From NCBI RefSeq assembly GCF_905171765.1, contig NC_053391.1, positions 147,682,917 through 147,746,916 on the forward strand: 64,000 bases of DNA, given 5' to 3'. Positions within the stretch are counted from its first letter, which is position 1. Each line of letters begins with the position of its first letter. This DNA comes from Bufo bufo. Taxonomy: Eukaryota > Chordata > Amphibia > Anura > Bufonidae. Shown in pieces: positions 1-10,692 of the stretch. The notes below the pieces were generated by a model. That model did not search any database. It saw only the letters and a list, made by a program, of their open reading frames with translations, and had not been told where the DNA came from. The translations under genes were made by a program, and so were the position numbers.

Positions 1-526
1 TCTCAACCCGAACTCCAGACTGGGCGGTGAAAGGGGGAACTACAGGTGCGGCTGAAGTTGGTGACTGCCAATCAGGGTTTGCCAGCACCTCAGGGATTCT
101 AGGGGCTCTACGGGCCTGTCTGCGCGGTGGCTGCGACGGGGTAACTACTGCACGTGCCACCGTACCAGCTTCAACTGCCCTTCTGGTGCTCGCTACTTCA
201 CTAGGTTGTACGGCAGTGCTGGTACTAGGTCCAGGAAGGGCTGCGCTGCTGGTGTATGCCTCACCACGTGATCCGGCAGCGACAGCCCCACTCTGCTGCT
301 CTTGAAGCGGATCCTGCGTAACCTGTGGTCTAGCAACACGGGGCCGGGTACGCCTGGTGCTGCCAGGGACCTCAACCTCCTCGTCCGAACTTTGGGTCAG
401 AGAGCCACTGCTTTCTACAGGTTCATATTCTGACCCGCTAGATTCGTCAGATGAGGGTTCCCATTCCTAATCCGACTGGGTCAGAATCCTGTAGGCCTCT
501 TCAGAAGAATACCCCCTGTTTGACAT
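1..526 (-). pseudogene. piggyBac-like transposase, copy A, N-terminal part, broken
   Basis: Read on the minus strand from the ATG at 526-524, this is the same N-terminal acidic/Ser-rich region that opens the two long transposase ORFs at 34116 and 37023 (first residues MSNRGYSSEEAYRILTQSD). Codon 20 (469-467) is TAG where both other copies have a GAG Glu codon, so this copy would stop after 19 residues. The rest of the gene runs off the left edge of the window, so its catalytic domain cannot be seen. The remainder reads as the same protein with scattered substitutions. What is left is a decayed member of the same family. Confidence 0.9.
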
Positions 527-1482
527 TTTGGACTACTAAATTTAGGGGTATTCCCTGAGACTACCCAAGAAAAAAAGCAAACCTGTCTTACAAAGGGGAG
601 GCTAGCGAAGTACCGGAGGCCGCTGCGGTTGATAAAAAATATCAAAACTGATTTTTTTATCGCCGCAGTGCGTGTAAAGTGAATGTGCAGTGATCAAAAA
701 ATAATAACTTTTTTGTCACTGCGGTGGGGCGGGCGTGGGTGAACGCACGTGTGGGCGACCGATCAGGCCTGATCGGGCAAACACTGCGTTTTGGGTGGAG
801 GGCGAGCTAAGGTGACACTAATACTATTATAGATCTGACCGTGATCAGTTTTGATCACTTACAGATACTATAAAAGTACAAATGCTGATTAGCGATACGC
901 TAATCAGCGAATAAAAGTGACTGCGGTGCGGTGGGGTGGGCGCTAACTGACGCTAACTACCTAACCAAGGGGCCTAAACTATCCCTAAAACCTAACAGCC
1001 AATACTAGTGTAAAAAAAAAGTGACAGTTTACACTGATCACTTTTTGTCTTTCACTAGTGATTGACAGGGGCGATCAAAGGGGTGATCAAAGGGTTAATT
1101 GGGGTGCAGGGGGGTGATCTGGGGCTAAGGTGTGCTGTTTGGTGTACTCACTGTGGAGTCTGCTCCTCTGCTGGATCCAACCGACGAAAAGGACCAGCAG
1201 AGGAGCAGAGAAGCCATATAACAGATCATATTTACTAATATGATCTGTTATATGGCTTGTGATTCGATTTTTTAAAAATCAGCAACCTGCCATTGACGAT
1301 CATTGGCTGGCAGGTTGCTGATGCAATTCTCCTCAAACTTTTGCCGGCCCGCGATGCGCATGCGCGGGCCGGCTGTGACCGAAATCTCGCGTCTCACGAG
1401 AGGACGCGCCGGCGCGTCCACTCGGAATGAAACAACCACCTCCAGGACGCGTCTGTGCGTACAGCGGTCCGGAGGTGGTTAA
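1..1482 (-). mobile_element. piggyBac-like element copy A, 5' portion
   Basis: The sequence upstream of the broken transposase start (527-1482) is nearly the same as that upstream of copies B and C. It ends at a TTAA (1479-1482) preceded by the terminal repeat; read inward the end is TTAACCACCTCCGGACCGC. The terminal GGAGGTGG motif recurs inverted about 45 bp inside, giving a terminal plus subterminal inverted repeat as is typical of piggyBac ends. A perfect hairpin-forming palindrome (ATAACAGATCATAT and its complement, about 1203-1254) and a split inverted repeat around CTCCTCTGCTGG lie within 300 bp of the end. The element continues beyond the window. Confidence 0.85.
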
Positions 1483-2040
1483 ATCACTTACATTATCTAT
1501 CTTTTCCGTTTGGCCAGTTCACTTATGTGAATCCATTATGTCATGTGACCCCCGACGTCATCAAGCTGGCTCTGGCGCTGACGTCACGTTTACAGGCTTC
1601 TCCCTGCTTGAGGGAGTGGCCAGGCTCTGTAAACGAGACGTCAGAGCCTCTGGCTCCCTCCCCAGCTCTTCTAACACTGCCTCGGCGATGGTATGTGATC
1701 GCGCATGCGCGGTACGTACCAGAGCCGAAGCGATCTCTTCTCCGGCAGCAGGGTATGTTTCTCCCTCCTGCACTCACTGGGCTACAGTTAGTGTGATCCC
1801 CTCTGCGTCTGGGGATCGTACTTACAGCCATGTTACCCTCCACAACTACACATTCTACAGTTACCACCCCCTGAGAAAAAGAAATATATAATTGTCCATC
1901 ATATTTATTGATATAGCTATCTATAATCCATATCTGCCACGAATATATATATATTTATCTAAGCAATATCCATATTGAATATATATTAGAATAATATAGA
2001 TATTGCTTAGATACAGATACTGCTTATGGTACTTTCACAC
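1483..2040. other. Unassigned spacer, AT-rich at its right end
   Basis: No recognisable gene. The first 400 bp are GC-balanced with several GACGTCA-like motifs and short inverted repeats. From about 1888 the sequence turns AT-rich, with an imperfect inverted repeat around AAGCAATATC near 1960-2010. Overlapping open frames on both strands show no recognisable protein family. Confidence 0.5.
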
Positions 2041-2790
2041 TAGCGTAAGGGTATTTTCACACTAGCGGCAGGACGTATCCGACAGGCTGTTCACCCTGTA
2101 GGATCCGCCCTGCCGCTATTTGGCCGTGCCGCTGGACTGCCACTCCGTCCCCATTGACTATAATGGGGACGGGGCGGAGCTCTGGCGCAGCACGGCAGTG
2201 CACGGTGAGAGGTTGCAGGACTAAGTCTACTTTCACACTTGCAGCAGAGTGATCCACGAGCAGTTCCGACGACGGAACTGCCTGCCGGATCCGGCATTGC
2301 AAAACAACTAAAGGACGGATCCGTCCTTCTGGTCTGCGCATGCGCAGACCATGAAAAGTGTGAAAAAGACTGCAAGATGGATCCGTCCATCCGCATGACA
2401 AGCGGATAGACGGATCCGTTCTTGCAATGCATTTGTAGACGGATCCATTCTTGCAATGCATTTGTAGACGGATCCGTTCTTGCAATGCATTGGTAGATGG
2501 ATCCGTTCTTGTAATGCATTTGTAGACGGATCCGCACCCGGATCCGTCTACAAATGCTGTCAGTTGTCACACTGATTGACGGAACTGCCTGCCGGATCCG
2601 GCATTGCAAAACAACTGAAGGACGAATCCGTCCTTCCGGTCTGCGCATGCGCAGACCATGAAAAGTGTGAAAAAGACTGCCAGATGGATCCGTCCATCCG
2701 CATGACAAGCGGATAGACAGATCCGTTCTTGCAATGCATTTGTAGACTGATCCGTTCTTGCAATGCATTTGTAGACGGGTCTGCAAGGAT
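2041..2790. repeat. GGATCC-rich foldback repeat, internally duplicated
   Basis: Contains the ends and interior of a foldback MITE type recognisable by TTTCACAC termini and many GGATCCGTC motifs. A block of roughly 200 bp (about 2270-2480) recurs at about 2580-2790, each with a CTGCGCATGCGCAG palindrome and a short array based on TTGCAATGCATTTGTAGACG. The same family appears as a complete element at 23687-24184. Minus-strand open frames here translate the repeat and are not genes. Confidence 0.7.
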
Positions 2791-3454
2791 GGATTCATAC
2801 CCACATCCGTTGAGACTGCCTTCCACATGGATAAGTGAGCCCAGAGAATGCCACAAAAACATTCCCCAAATCATAATGCTGCCATCACCAGCTTGAGTTC
2901 TTCGGTTGCAGGCTGTTTGTTCTCTGATGTTTCACACCTAACACGCCAAAGTTCATCCATTTTATGAAGCATAAAACATAACTCATCGGACAAGCCAACC
3001 CTTTGCCAATCAGTGGAGATCCAAATCCAATACTGCCACGAAAATTGGTCTTGGAGCCTTTTCATACAACTTTGTTAGCAGAGGTGAAGCGATCATCTGT
3101 CTGCTTCAGAGCCCCATGCACACTAAGGTTCACTGAACTGTTGTGTTAGACACACGTCTGGTAGCCCACTGGTTCATTTTGTTGGTGAGCAGCTCCACTG
3201 TAAAATGTTGGTCCACCCTCGCACACCTTCATAGCCAACGTTCACCTCTCACATCAACGGCACGTGGTGCTCTGCAGTTTCCATTTCTCTTTTTCATAAT
3301 GGTCCCACTTGTCTACTCACAATACACTTTCACCAGAGCAGCATGAGAACAGTTCATACACTGCAGTTTCAGAAACACTGCCACCCTTGGCCCGTAAGTC
3401 AGTCATCATCCCTTTTTGTAACTCTGATAAATTGCCTTTTTTTTTTTTACTCAT
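2775..3454 (-). pseudogene. Tc1/mariner-like transposase remnant
   Basis: Several minus-strand frames give pieces of a Tc1-type transposase in the correct order. Near 3454-3320 lies an N-terminal helix-turn-helix-like segment (LSELQKGMMTDLRAKGGSVS). At 3010-2900 a segment beginning WQRVGLSDELCF aligns with the Tc1 'VLWSDES' region around the first catalytic Asp. At 2874-2785 the segment MIWGMFLWHSLGSLIHVEGS aligns with the following 'MVWG' region. Frameshifts and stops separate the pieces, and the 3' end is cut by the GGATCC-rich repeat. Family recognition is from memory of conserved Tc1 blocks. Confidence 0.7.
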
Positions 3455-3722
3455 GACAGAAATGAGGAATATGTGTGCAGACAGCCTATCACACACCTTA
3501 TATACCCACCAAGCCAACTCACCACACGTGACTTCCACACTGCTGTTCTGTGTAGGAGGAGCGGGGCTGGCCGTGGGGCAGCAGTGCTCCTCCTCCTACA
3601 CAGCCCAGCAGCCCATGTGTATCCTGCCTGCTGCTGCTGGGGAGTGCGGATCATCTGAGGAAATAGGTGAGAATTTACTGTTTTTATCTTTTACTTCCTC
3701 TGAAGGGGAACACATCTGGACA
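3455..3722. other. Unassigned, with a GC-rich hairpin
   Basis: No gene recognised. At about 3551-3600 the sequence GTAGGAGGAGC pairs with GCTCCTCCTCCTAC around a short GC-rich loop. The right end enters the minisatellite. Confidence 0.45.
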
Positions 3723-4521
3723 TAACCATTGTGACGGGGCACATGTGGCCATAACTACTGTGACGGGGGCACAAATCTGGACATAACTATTGTGATGGGG
3801 GCACATATCTAGACATAGCTATTGTGACAAGGCACATAACTGGAAAATGCACCAAACGGATATGCCACTGACTATACTGGCTAGTCATAAATGCAGATAT
3901 TAAAAGCTGAGACTTTTGCCAATATATTCCTGTCAGGAAAATATCTGGGCTCCGATATTTTCCTGACAGGAATATATTGGCAAAAGTCTCAGCTTTTAAT
4001 ATCTGCATTTATGACTAGCCAGTATAGTCAGTGGCATATCCATTTGGTGCATTTTTTCTGTGATTTATATGATTATATTTTCATCCACACAATGCTCCGT
4101 TTTGTGCAGGATGCCTTTGTGGTGCATGTGGTCCGCGCTGACATCCTCCATTGTATGCATTTTTTTGCTGGGGATAGTTGTTTGCTGCGGTCCACATGCG
4201 GTGGGGCTGCTCCCCCAATGAAAAACACGCTACAGTGTTAGGGGTTGAGCAGCTCCCCCAGAATTGCCACTATATTTCTGTGTTTGGGGCACATAACTGG
4301 GCATAACTATTGTGACGGGGTACATGTGGCCATAACTATTATGACGGGGGCACATAACTGGGCATAACTATTGTGACGGGGCACATATCTGGGCATAACT
4401 ATTGTGATGGGGGCACATATCTAGACATAACTATTGTGACAGGGTACATGTGGCCATAACTATTGTGACGGGGGCACATAACTGGGCATAACTATTGTGA
4501 TGGGGGCACATATCTAGACAT
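3723..4521. repeat. 31-32 bp minisatellite, left block, interrupted
   Basis: Degenerate units containing CATAACTATTGTGACGGGG followed by CACATATCTGG or CATGTGGC occur at about 3723-3843 and 4275-4521. The same unit fills 13.1-19.3 kb on the other side of the PLE palindrome, so the palindrome appears to lie inside an older array. Between the two sub-blocks are a long hairpin (3844-4055) and about 220 bp of unassigned sequence (4056-4274). Confidence 0.85.
3844..4055. repeat. Near-perfect hairpin with ~102 bp arms
   Basis: Arms 3844-3946 and 3955-4055 are almost exact reverse complements with an 8-nt loop (TGGGCTCC, 3947-3954). It lies inside the minisatellite. It has no coding potential and no clear target-site duplication. 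It could be a foldback MITE or the product of a local inverted duplication. Confidence 0.9.
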
Positions 4522-5222
4522 AAGTGTAAAGTTTGGGTAGGGGGTCACTCAATATTTAGGCAAACACACGATAATTAGGTATCCACATAAATTTTATAGG
4601 CTTAAAAATACATGCTACAATATTACAAATAAAACATCTCATAAAACAATTCATAAAACAATAAAAAATACCGCTCAAATATCAATAGCACCAAAAACCT
4701 GAAGTTCAGTGGCGCTGAAAACCCTGAGAGGGGATATTTTTCAACAGCACTAACACCTTTGAAGAGGCTGCTTGGCCGTGGCTATTATCAAGTAGCTCCA
4801 AGTGCTATAGTCCAGAGATAGTTGTAGTTGTAATTTCCACACTTATTAGAGAGTCATCAGTATATCCGCATTATGACAATGTTTGGATTTGAAATAATAC
4901 AGGATACTTTACCGCTCCTGTAGTCAGTCCGCTTGTACACCGAGATTTTCAAGTGTAATGCTCTGTTGTGAGCTGCAAGGACCTGTGAGTAGAGTCTATA
5001 TTGGAAGTTCCCCACGCTCCTGGATATTCGTTGTAGCGGTGCGGCTTGGTATCACCGCTCTGACATTCCAGGAACTGTGTGGCGTCCCACGTGGTTTGCT
5101 GGGCGGTCAGGTGTGCTCCAGGCGGGGTTTTCAAATTGCTTTAGCGTTGAAGATTTATTCCATAATCGCTTTAAATCCAAATGTGGATATATGGTTGTAG
5201 ATGTTTCTTCTTAGTAATCCCT

Positions 5223-5283
5223 CACTGTCATCACCAAACGCGTTTCGGGGTAAAGAGACCCCTTCCTCAGTGGTTTGACAGTA
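5223..5283 (-). ncRNA. Hammerhead-ribozyme-like motif, left PLE arm
   Basis: Mirror copy of the motif at 11931-11987. On the minus strand it has a CTGAGGA box, a GGGG/CCCC stem, GAAA, then the self-complementary ACGCGT, flanked by ACCA/TGGT and CTGTC/GACAG pairings. The core bases match the other arm. See the right-arm entry for the structural argument and its weak points. Confidence 0.5.
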
Positions 5284-5903
5284 GAGGTATAGTGTCCTCT
5301 TTTATATAGTATCCCTAATTAACAGATGTGTGGGTTGGAGCATGGGTTGAACCATGGGTTGGACAAGTGAGGGATATCTTGAAGACCAGGAAATTAAATC
5401 CAATTGTTGGAACATGTGCTTTTTTGTAACTAATTTGTGTTTCATGTACTCTGGTTATATTAACAGATTTATCATTCAATTTTACATTTCATACGGTATG
5501 TTTCACTTTAATACATATATTAAACATTAAAACGCATAAAATCCGAAAAAACGCATGTGCGGTTTCTGTGCGTTTTCAATGCGTTTTTTCTGGAATAGGT
5601 CTAAAATGGATCACATGATAAAACTGGATACGTTGCAAAGGTTAAAATATGAAATTAATACATTGTACACATTCAAAGTTCAGAATCGAGATGGGACTCA
5701 TTATAACAGCATATATATGCAACTATCATAAACAATCCATATATTGCTGTTATAAATATTTTGAGGGATGTTAAACAAAGTGTCAGTAATTTTCGGTTTC
5801 AATAGTTTTTAATAATCCAAGTATGTAGATATAGATGAAAAGGGGGGCGCTGGGAAAAACAGCCTGGGACAGATGTCTCTGTCCCACCAGGCCAACGCCC
5901 CAT

Positions 5904-6126
5904 TTATAAGAAGCCGAATAATTCCATGTCTGCATTCAAACCTTTTGGTAGTAGGGTATTGAACTCAAATATCCTCTTAGATTCCATCCTGGACATCTGG
6001 AGGATATGGTTGCCCCCTCTCCATGTATATTTGACTTTTTCTAACGCCATATATTTGAGGCTTGATGGATCACTACCATGATGATCTTTATACTGTTTGG
6101 ATAGTGAATGTAGTTCATATCCCTTC
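5904..6126 (-). pseudogene. PLE GIY-YIG protein, left arm, C-terminal piece
   Basis: Minus-strand reading gives KKGYELHSLSKQYKDHHG onward to a terminal FGFL and stop at 5904. It is nearly the same as residues 47-119 of the right-arm fragment, with one visible change (KQYKDHH against KHYKDHH). The upstream half of the same frame lies at 10276-10408 because element D inserted between them. The typical PLE tail (a WRGGN motif, then a LNADMELFGFL ending) is present. Confidence 0.85.
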
Positions 6127-6599
6127 TTAACCACCTCCGGACCGCCGTACGCAGCGACGCGTCCTGGAGGTGGTTGATTGATTCCGACTGGACGCGCCGG
6201 AGCGTCCTCTCGCGAGACGCGAGATTTCCTGTGAACGCGCACACACAGGCGCGCGCGCTCACAGGAACGGCAGGTAAGAGAGTGGATCTCCAGCCTGCCA
6301 GCGGCGATCGTTCGCTGACAGGCTGGAGATGTGATTTTTTTTAACCCCTAACAGGTATATTAGACGCTGTTATGATAACAGCGTCTAATATACCTGCTAC
6401 CTGGTCCTCTGGTGGTCCCCTTTGTTTGGATCGACCACCAGAGGACACAGGTAGCTCAGTAAAGTAGCACCAACCACCACTACACTACACTACACCCCCC
6501 CCGTCACTTATTAACCCCTTATTCACCCCTGATCACCCCATATAGACTCCCTGATCACCCCCCTGTCATTGATCACCCCCCTGTCATTGATAACCCCCT

Positions 6600-7830
6600 G
6601 TAAGGCTCCATTCAGACGTCCGCATGGATTTTACGGATCCACTGATAGATGGATCGGATCCGCAAAACACATACGGACGTCTGAATGCAGCCTTACAGGG
6701 GAGTGATCAATGACGGAGGTGATCACCCCATATAGACTCCCTGATCACCCCCCTGTCATTGATAACCCCCTGTAAGGCTCCATTCAGAGGTCCGTATGAA
6801 TTTTACGGATCCACTGATAGATGGATCGGATCCGCGAAACACATACGGACGTCTGAATGCAGCCTTACAGGGGAGTGATCAATGACGGAGGTGATCACCC
6901 CATATAGACTCCCTGATCACCCCCCTGTCATTGATAACCCCCTGTAAGGCTCCATTCAGAGGTCCGTATGAATTTTACGGATCCACTGATAGATGGATCG
7001 GATCCGCAAAACACATACGGATGTCTGAATGCAGCCTTACAGGGGAGTGATCAATGACGGAGGTGATCACCCCATATAGACTCCCTGATCACCCCCCTGT
7101 CATTGATAACCCCCTGTAAGGCTCCATTCAGAGGTCCGTATGAATTTTACGGATCCACTGATAGATGGATCGGATCCGCAAAACACATACGGACATCTGA
7201 ATGGAGCCTTACAGGGGAGTGATCAATGACTGTGGTGATCACCCCATATAGACTCCCTGATCACCCCCCTGTCATTGATAACCCCCTGTAAGGCTCCATT
7301 CAGAGGTCCGTATGAATTTTACGGATCCACTAATAGATGGATCTGATCCGCAAAACACATACGGACTTCTGAATGCAGCCTTACAGGGGAGTGATCAATG
7401 ACGGAGGTGATCACCCCATATAGACTCCCTGATCACCCCCCTGTCATTGATAACCCCCTGTAAGGCTCCATTCAGAGGTCCGTATGAATTTTTCGGATCC
7501 ACTGATAGATGGATCCGCAAAACACATACGGACATCTGAATGGAGCCTTACAGGGGAGTGATCAATGACTGTGGTGATCACCCCATATAGACTCCCTGAT
7601 CACCCCCCTGTCATTGATCACCCCCCTGTAAGGCTGCATTCAGATGTCCGTATGATTTTTACGGATCCACTGATACATGGATCGGATCCGCAAAACACAT
7701 ACGGACATCTGAATGGAGCCTTACCCCATATAGACTCCCTGATCACCCCCCTGTCATTGATCACCCCCCCTGTCATTGATCACCCCCCTGTCATTGATCA
7801 CCCCCCTGTCATTGATCACCCCCCTGTAAG
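6600..7830. repeat. 172-bp tandem array, each unit containing a small foldback
   Basis: The phrase GATCACCCCATATAGACTCC recurs at 6721, 6893, 7065, 7237, 7409 and 7576, a period of 172 bp (the last is 167). Every unit carries a roughly 95-bp foldback running from TAAGGCTCCATTCAGA to its complement TCTGAATGGAGCCTTA. The array ends in several short CCCCCCTGTCATTGATCA repeats (about 7745-7830). The open frame at 7565-7972 is repeat translation. Confidence 0.9.
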
Positions 7831-7849
7831 GCTCCATTCAGACATTTTT

Positions 7850-9760
7850 TTGACCCAAGTTAGCGGAAATTATTATTTTTTTTCTTACAAAGTCTCATAT
7901 TCCACTAACTTGTGTCAAAAAATAAAATCTCACATGAACTCACCATACCCCTCACGGAATCCAAATGCGTAAATTTTTTTGGACATTTATATTCCAGACT
8001 TCTTCTCACGCTTTAGGGCCCCTAGAATGCCAGGGCAGTATAAATACCCCACATGTGACCCCATTTCGGAAAGAAGACACCCCAAGGTATTCCGTGAGGG
8101 GCATATTGAGTCCATGAAAGATTGAAATTTTTGTCCCAAGTTAGCGGAAAGGGAGACTTTGTGAGAAAAAAATAAAAAATATCAATTTCCGCTAACTTGT
8201 GCCAAAAAAAAAAAAATTCTATGAACTCGCCATGCCCCTCATTGAATACCTTGGGGTGTCTTCTTTCCAAAATGGGGTCACATGTGGGGTATTTATACTG
8301 CCCTTGCATTCTAGGGGCCCCAAAGCGTGAGAAGAAGTCTGGTATCCAAATGTCTAAAAATGCCCTCCTAAAAGGAATTTGGGCACCTTTGCGCATCTAG
8401 GCTGCAAAAAAGTGTCACACATCTGGTATCGCCGTACTCAGGAGAAGTTGGGGAATGTGTTTTGGGGTGTCATTTTACATATACCCATGCTGGGTGAGAT
8501 AAATATCTTGGTCAAATGCCAACTTTGTATAAAAAAATGGTAAAAGTTGTCTTTTGCCAAGATATTTCTCTCACCCAGCATGGGTATATGTAAAATGACA
8601 CCCCAAAACACATTCCCCAACTTCTCCTGAATACGGAGATACCACATGTGTGACACTTTTTTGCAGCCTAGGTGGGCAAAGGGGCCCACATTCCAAAGAG
8701 CACCTTTAGGATTTCACAGGTCATTTACCTACTTACCACACATTAGGGCCCCTGGAAAATGCCAGGGCAGTATAACTACCCCACAAGTGACCCCATTTTG
8801 GAAAGAAGACACCCCAATGTATTCAGTGAGGGGCATGGCGAGTTCCTAGAATTTTTTTTTTGTCACAAGTTAGTGGAAAATTATGATTTTTTTTTTCTTA
8901 CAAAGTCTCATATTCCACTAACTTGTGACAAAAAATAAAAACTTCCATGAACTCACTATGCCCATCAGCGAATACCTTGGGGTGTCTTCTTACCAAAATG
9001 GGGTCACTTGTGGGGTAGTTATACTGCCCTGGCATTCTAGGGGCCCAAATGTATGGTAAGGAGTTTGAAATCAAATTCTGTAAAAAATGACCAGTGAAAT
9101 CCGAAAGGTGCTCTTTGGAATATGGGCCCCTTTGCCCACCTAGGCTGCAAAAAAGTGTCACACATCTGGTATCTCCGTATTCAGGAGAAGTTGGGGAATG
9201 TGTTTTGGGGTGTCATTTTACATATACCCATGCTGGGTGAGAGAAATATCTTGGCAAAAGACAACTTTTCCCATTTTTTTATACAAAGTTGTCTTTTGCC
9301 AAGATATTTCTCTCACCCAGCATGGGTATATGTAAAATGACACCCCAAAACACATTCCCCAACTTCTCCTGAATACGGAGATACCACATGTGTGACACTT
9401 TTTTGCGGCCTAGGTGGGCAAAGGGGCCCACATTCCAAAGAGCACCTTTCGGATTTCACCAGCCATTTTTTACAGAATTTGATTTCAAACTCCTTACCAC
9501 ACATTTGGGCCCCTAGAATGCCAGGGCAGTATAACTACCCCACAAGTGACCCCATTTTGGAAAGAAGACATGCCAAGGTATTCGCTGATGGGCATAGTGA
9601 GTTCATGGAAGTTTTTATTTTTTGTCACAAGTTAGTGGAATATGAGACTTTGTAATAAAAAAAAAATAAAAAAAATCATCATTTTTCGCTAACTTGTGAC
9701 AAAAAATAAAAAGTTCTATGAACTCACTATGCCCATCAGCGAATACCTTATGGTGTCTAC
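7850..9760. repeat. Chain of alternating inverted modules in element D
   Basis: Two kinds of hairpin centre alternate. The alpha centre is poly(A/T) flanked by TTCCACTAACTTGTGACAAA and its complement (near 7875, 8175, 8893 and 9675). The beta centre is flanked by CCCATGCTGGGTGAGAGAAA and its complement (near 8535 and 9275). The 300-bp segment between centres, marked by AAAATGGGGTCACTTGTGGG and GCCTAGGTGGGCAAAGGGGC, is inverted at each step. Many 60-90 aa open frames on both strands are translations of this segment. Confidence 0.85.
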
Positions 9761-9829
9761 TTTCCGAAATGGGGTCATTTGTGGGGTGTTTGTACTGTCT
9801 GGGCATTGTAGAACCTCAGGAAACATGAC

Positions 9830-10275
9830 AGGTGCTCAGAAAGTCAGAGCTGCTTCAAAAAGCGGAAATTCACATTTTTGTACCATAGTTTGTAAACGCT
9901 ATAACTTTTACCCAAACCATTTTTTTTTTACCCAAACATTTTTTTTTATCAAAGACATGTAGAACAATAAATTTAGAGCAAAATTCATATATGGATCTCG
10001 TTTTTTTCCCAAAATTTTACAACTGAAAGTGAAAAATGTCATTTTTTTGCAAAAAAATCGTTAAATTTCGATTAATAACAAAAAAAGTAAAAATGGCAGC
10101 AGCAATGAAATACCACCAAATGAAAGCTCTATTAGTGAGAAGAAAAGGAGGTAAAATTCATTTGGGTGGTAAGTTGCATGACCGAGCAATAAACGGTGAA
10201 AGTAGTGTAGGTCAGAAGTGTAAAAAGTGGCCTGGTCTTTCAGGGTGTTTAAGCCATGGGGGCTGAGGTGGTTAA
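9830..10275. repeat. Conserved 3'-terminal domain of the TTAA elements
   Basis: About 440 bp, AT-rich, shared with B (29064-29510, inverted) and C (42410-42833 plus 43288-43314). Marked by AAAGCGGAAATTCACATTTT, AAATGAAAGCTCTATTAGTG and AGTGGCCTGGTCTTTCAGGG, ending in the 3' terminal repeat. Its conservation between elements whose 5' parts differ suggests a cis-acting end, which is inference. Confidence 0.8.
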
Positions 10276-10657
10276 TATTTGCGACATGTTCTGACACTCT
10301 CTTTTTCAAAGTTCGCTTAGTTCTGCCGATGTATTGTTTACGGCACGGACATTCAATTAAATAAATGACACTCGTTGAGTCACATGTCAATCCTTCCCTA
10401 ATATCCATTGAGAATGAGTTTTGTGTCGACTGTACATTTAAAGTTTTTTTAGGAAATTTAGTGATTTTACAGTTGGAACAACGTCCACATCTGTGAAAAC
10501 CACTAAAGGATAACCACTAAAGGATAACCAATTTTGTTTCTCTTGTGTAGTGAAATTCTTCTTTTTCACTGATGGGGCAACTTTAAGACCCAAATTAGGG
10601 ACCCTAGTATATGCAATTTGAGGTATGGTATTTAGTAGGGGTCCATAAATACTGGCA
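10276..10657 (-). pseudogene. PLE GIY-YIG protein, left arm, upstream piece
   Basis: Minus-strand continuation of the left-arm PLE frame. From 10408 it reads through a segment containing VIYLIECPCRKQYIG and ends at SEHVANI, directly at the TTAA where element D entered. Upstream, a Cys-rich linker (CGRCSNC type) can be read at about 10500-10460, as expected before the GIY-YIG domain in PLEs. A short local duplication (AAAGGATAACCACT repeated, about 10502-10530) disturbs the frame. The copy is dead through both this duplication and the insertion. Confidence 0.8.
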
Positions 10658-10692
10658 TCACCTGCTTGGGGACAAAATAGTTGGACCCTACC

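Larger units (their letters stand above)
6127..10275 (+). mobile_element. TTAA element D: non-autonomous piggyBac relative
   Basis: Bounded by TTAA at 6127-6130 and 10272-10275. The uninterrupted right PLE arm (TTAA at 11052-11055) is its empty site, so the insertion limits are certain. The left end (TTAACCACCTCCGGACCGC) is that of copies A-C, with the same inverted GGAGGTGG about 45 bp inside. The right end (GGGGCTGAGGTGGTTAA) matches the 3' ends of B and C. There is no transposase: the 5' third holds subterminal hairpins (6340-6460) and a 172-bp tandem array (about 6600-7830). The 3' part (about 7850-10275) is closely related to the 3' arm of B and C. It probably depends on a B/C-type transposase, which is inference. 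Confidence 0.9.

Noticed and set aside
8022..9962. Many 60-120 residue frames on both strands in elements B, C and D
   Set aside because: They are mirror translations of the inverted modules and occur in both orientations equally.
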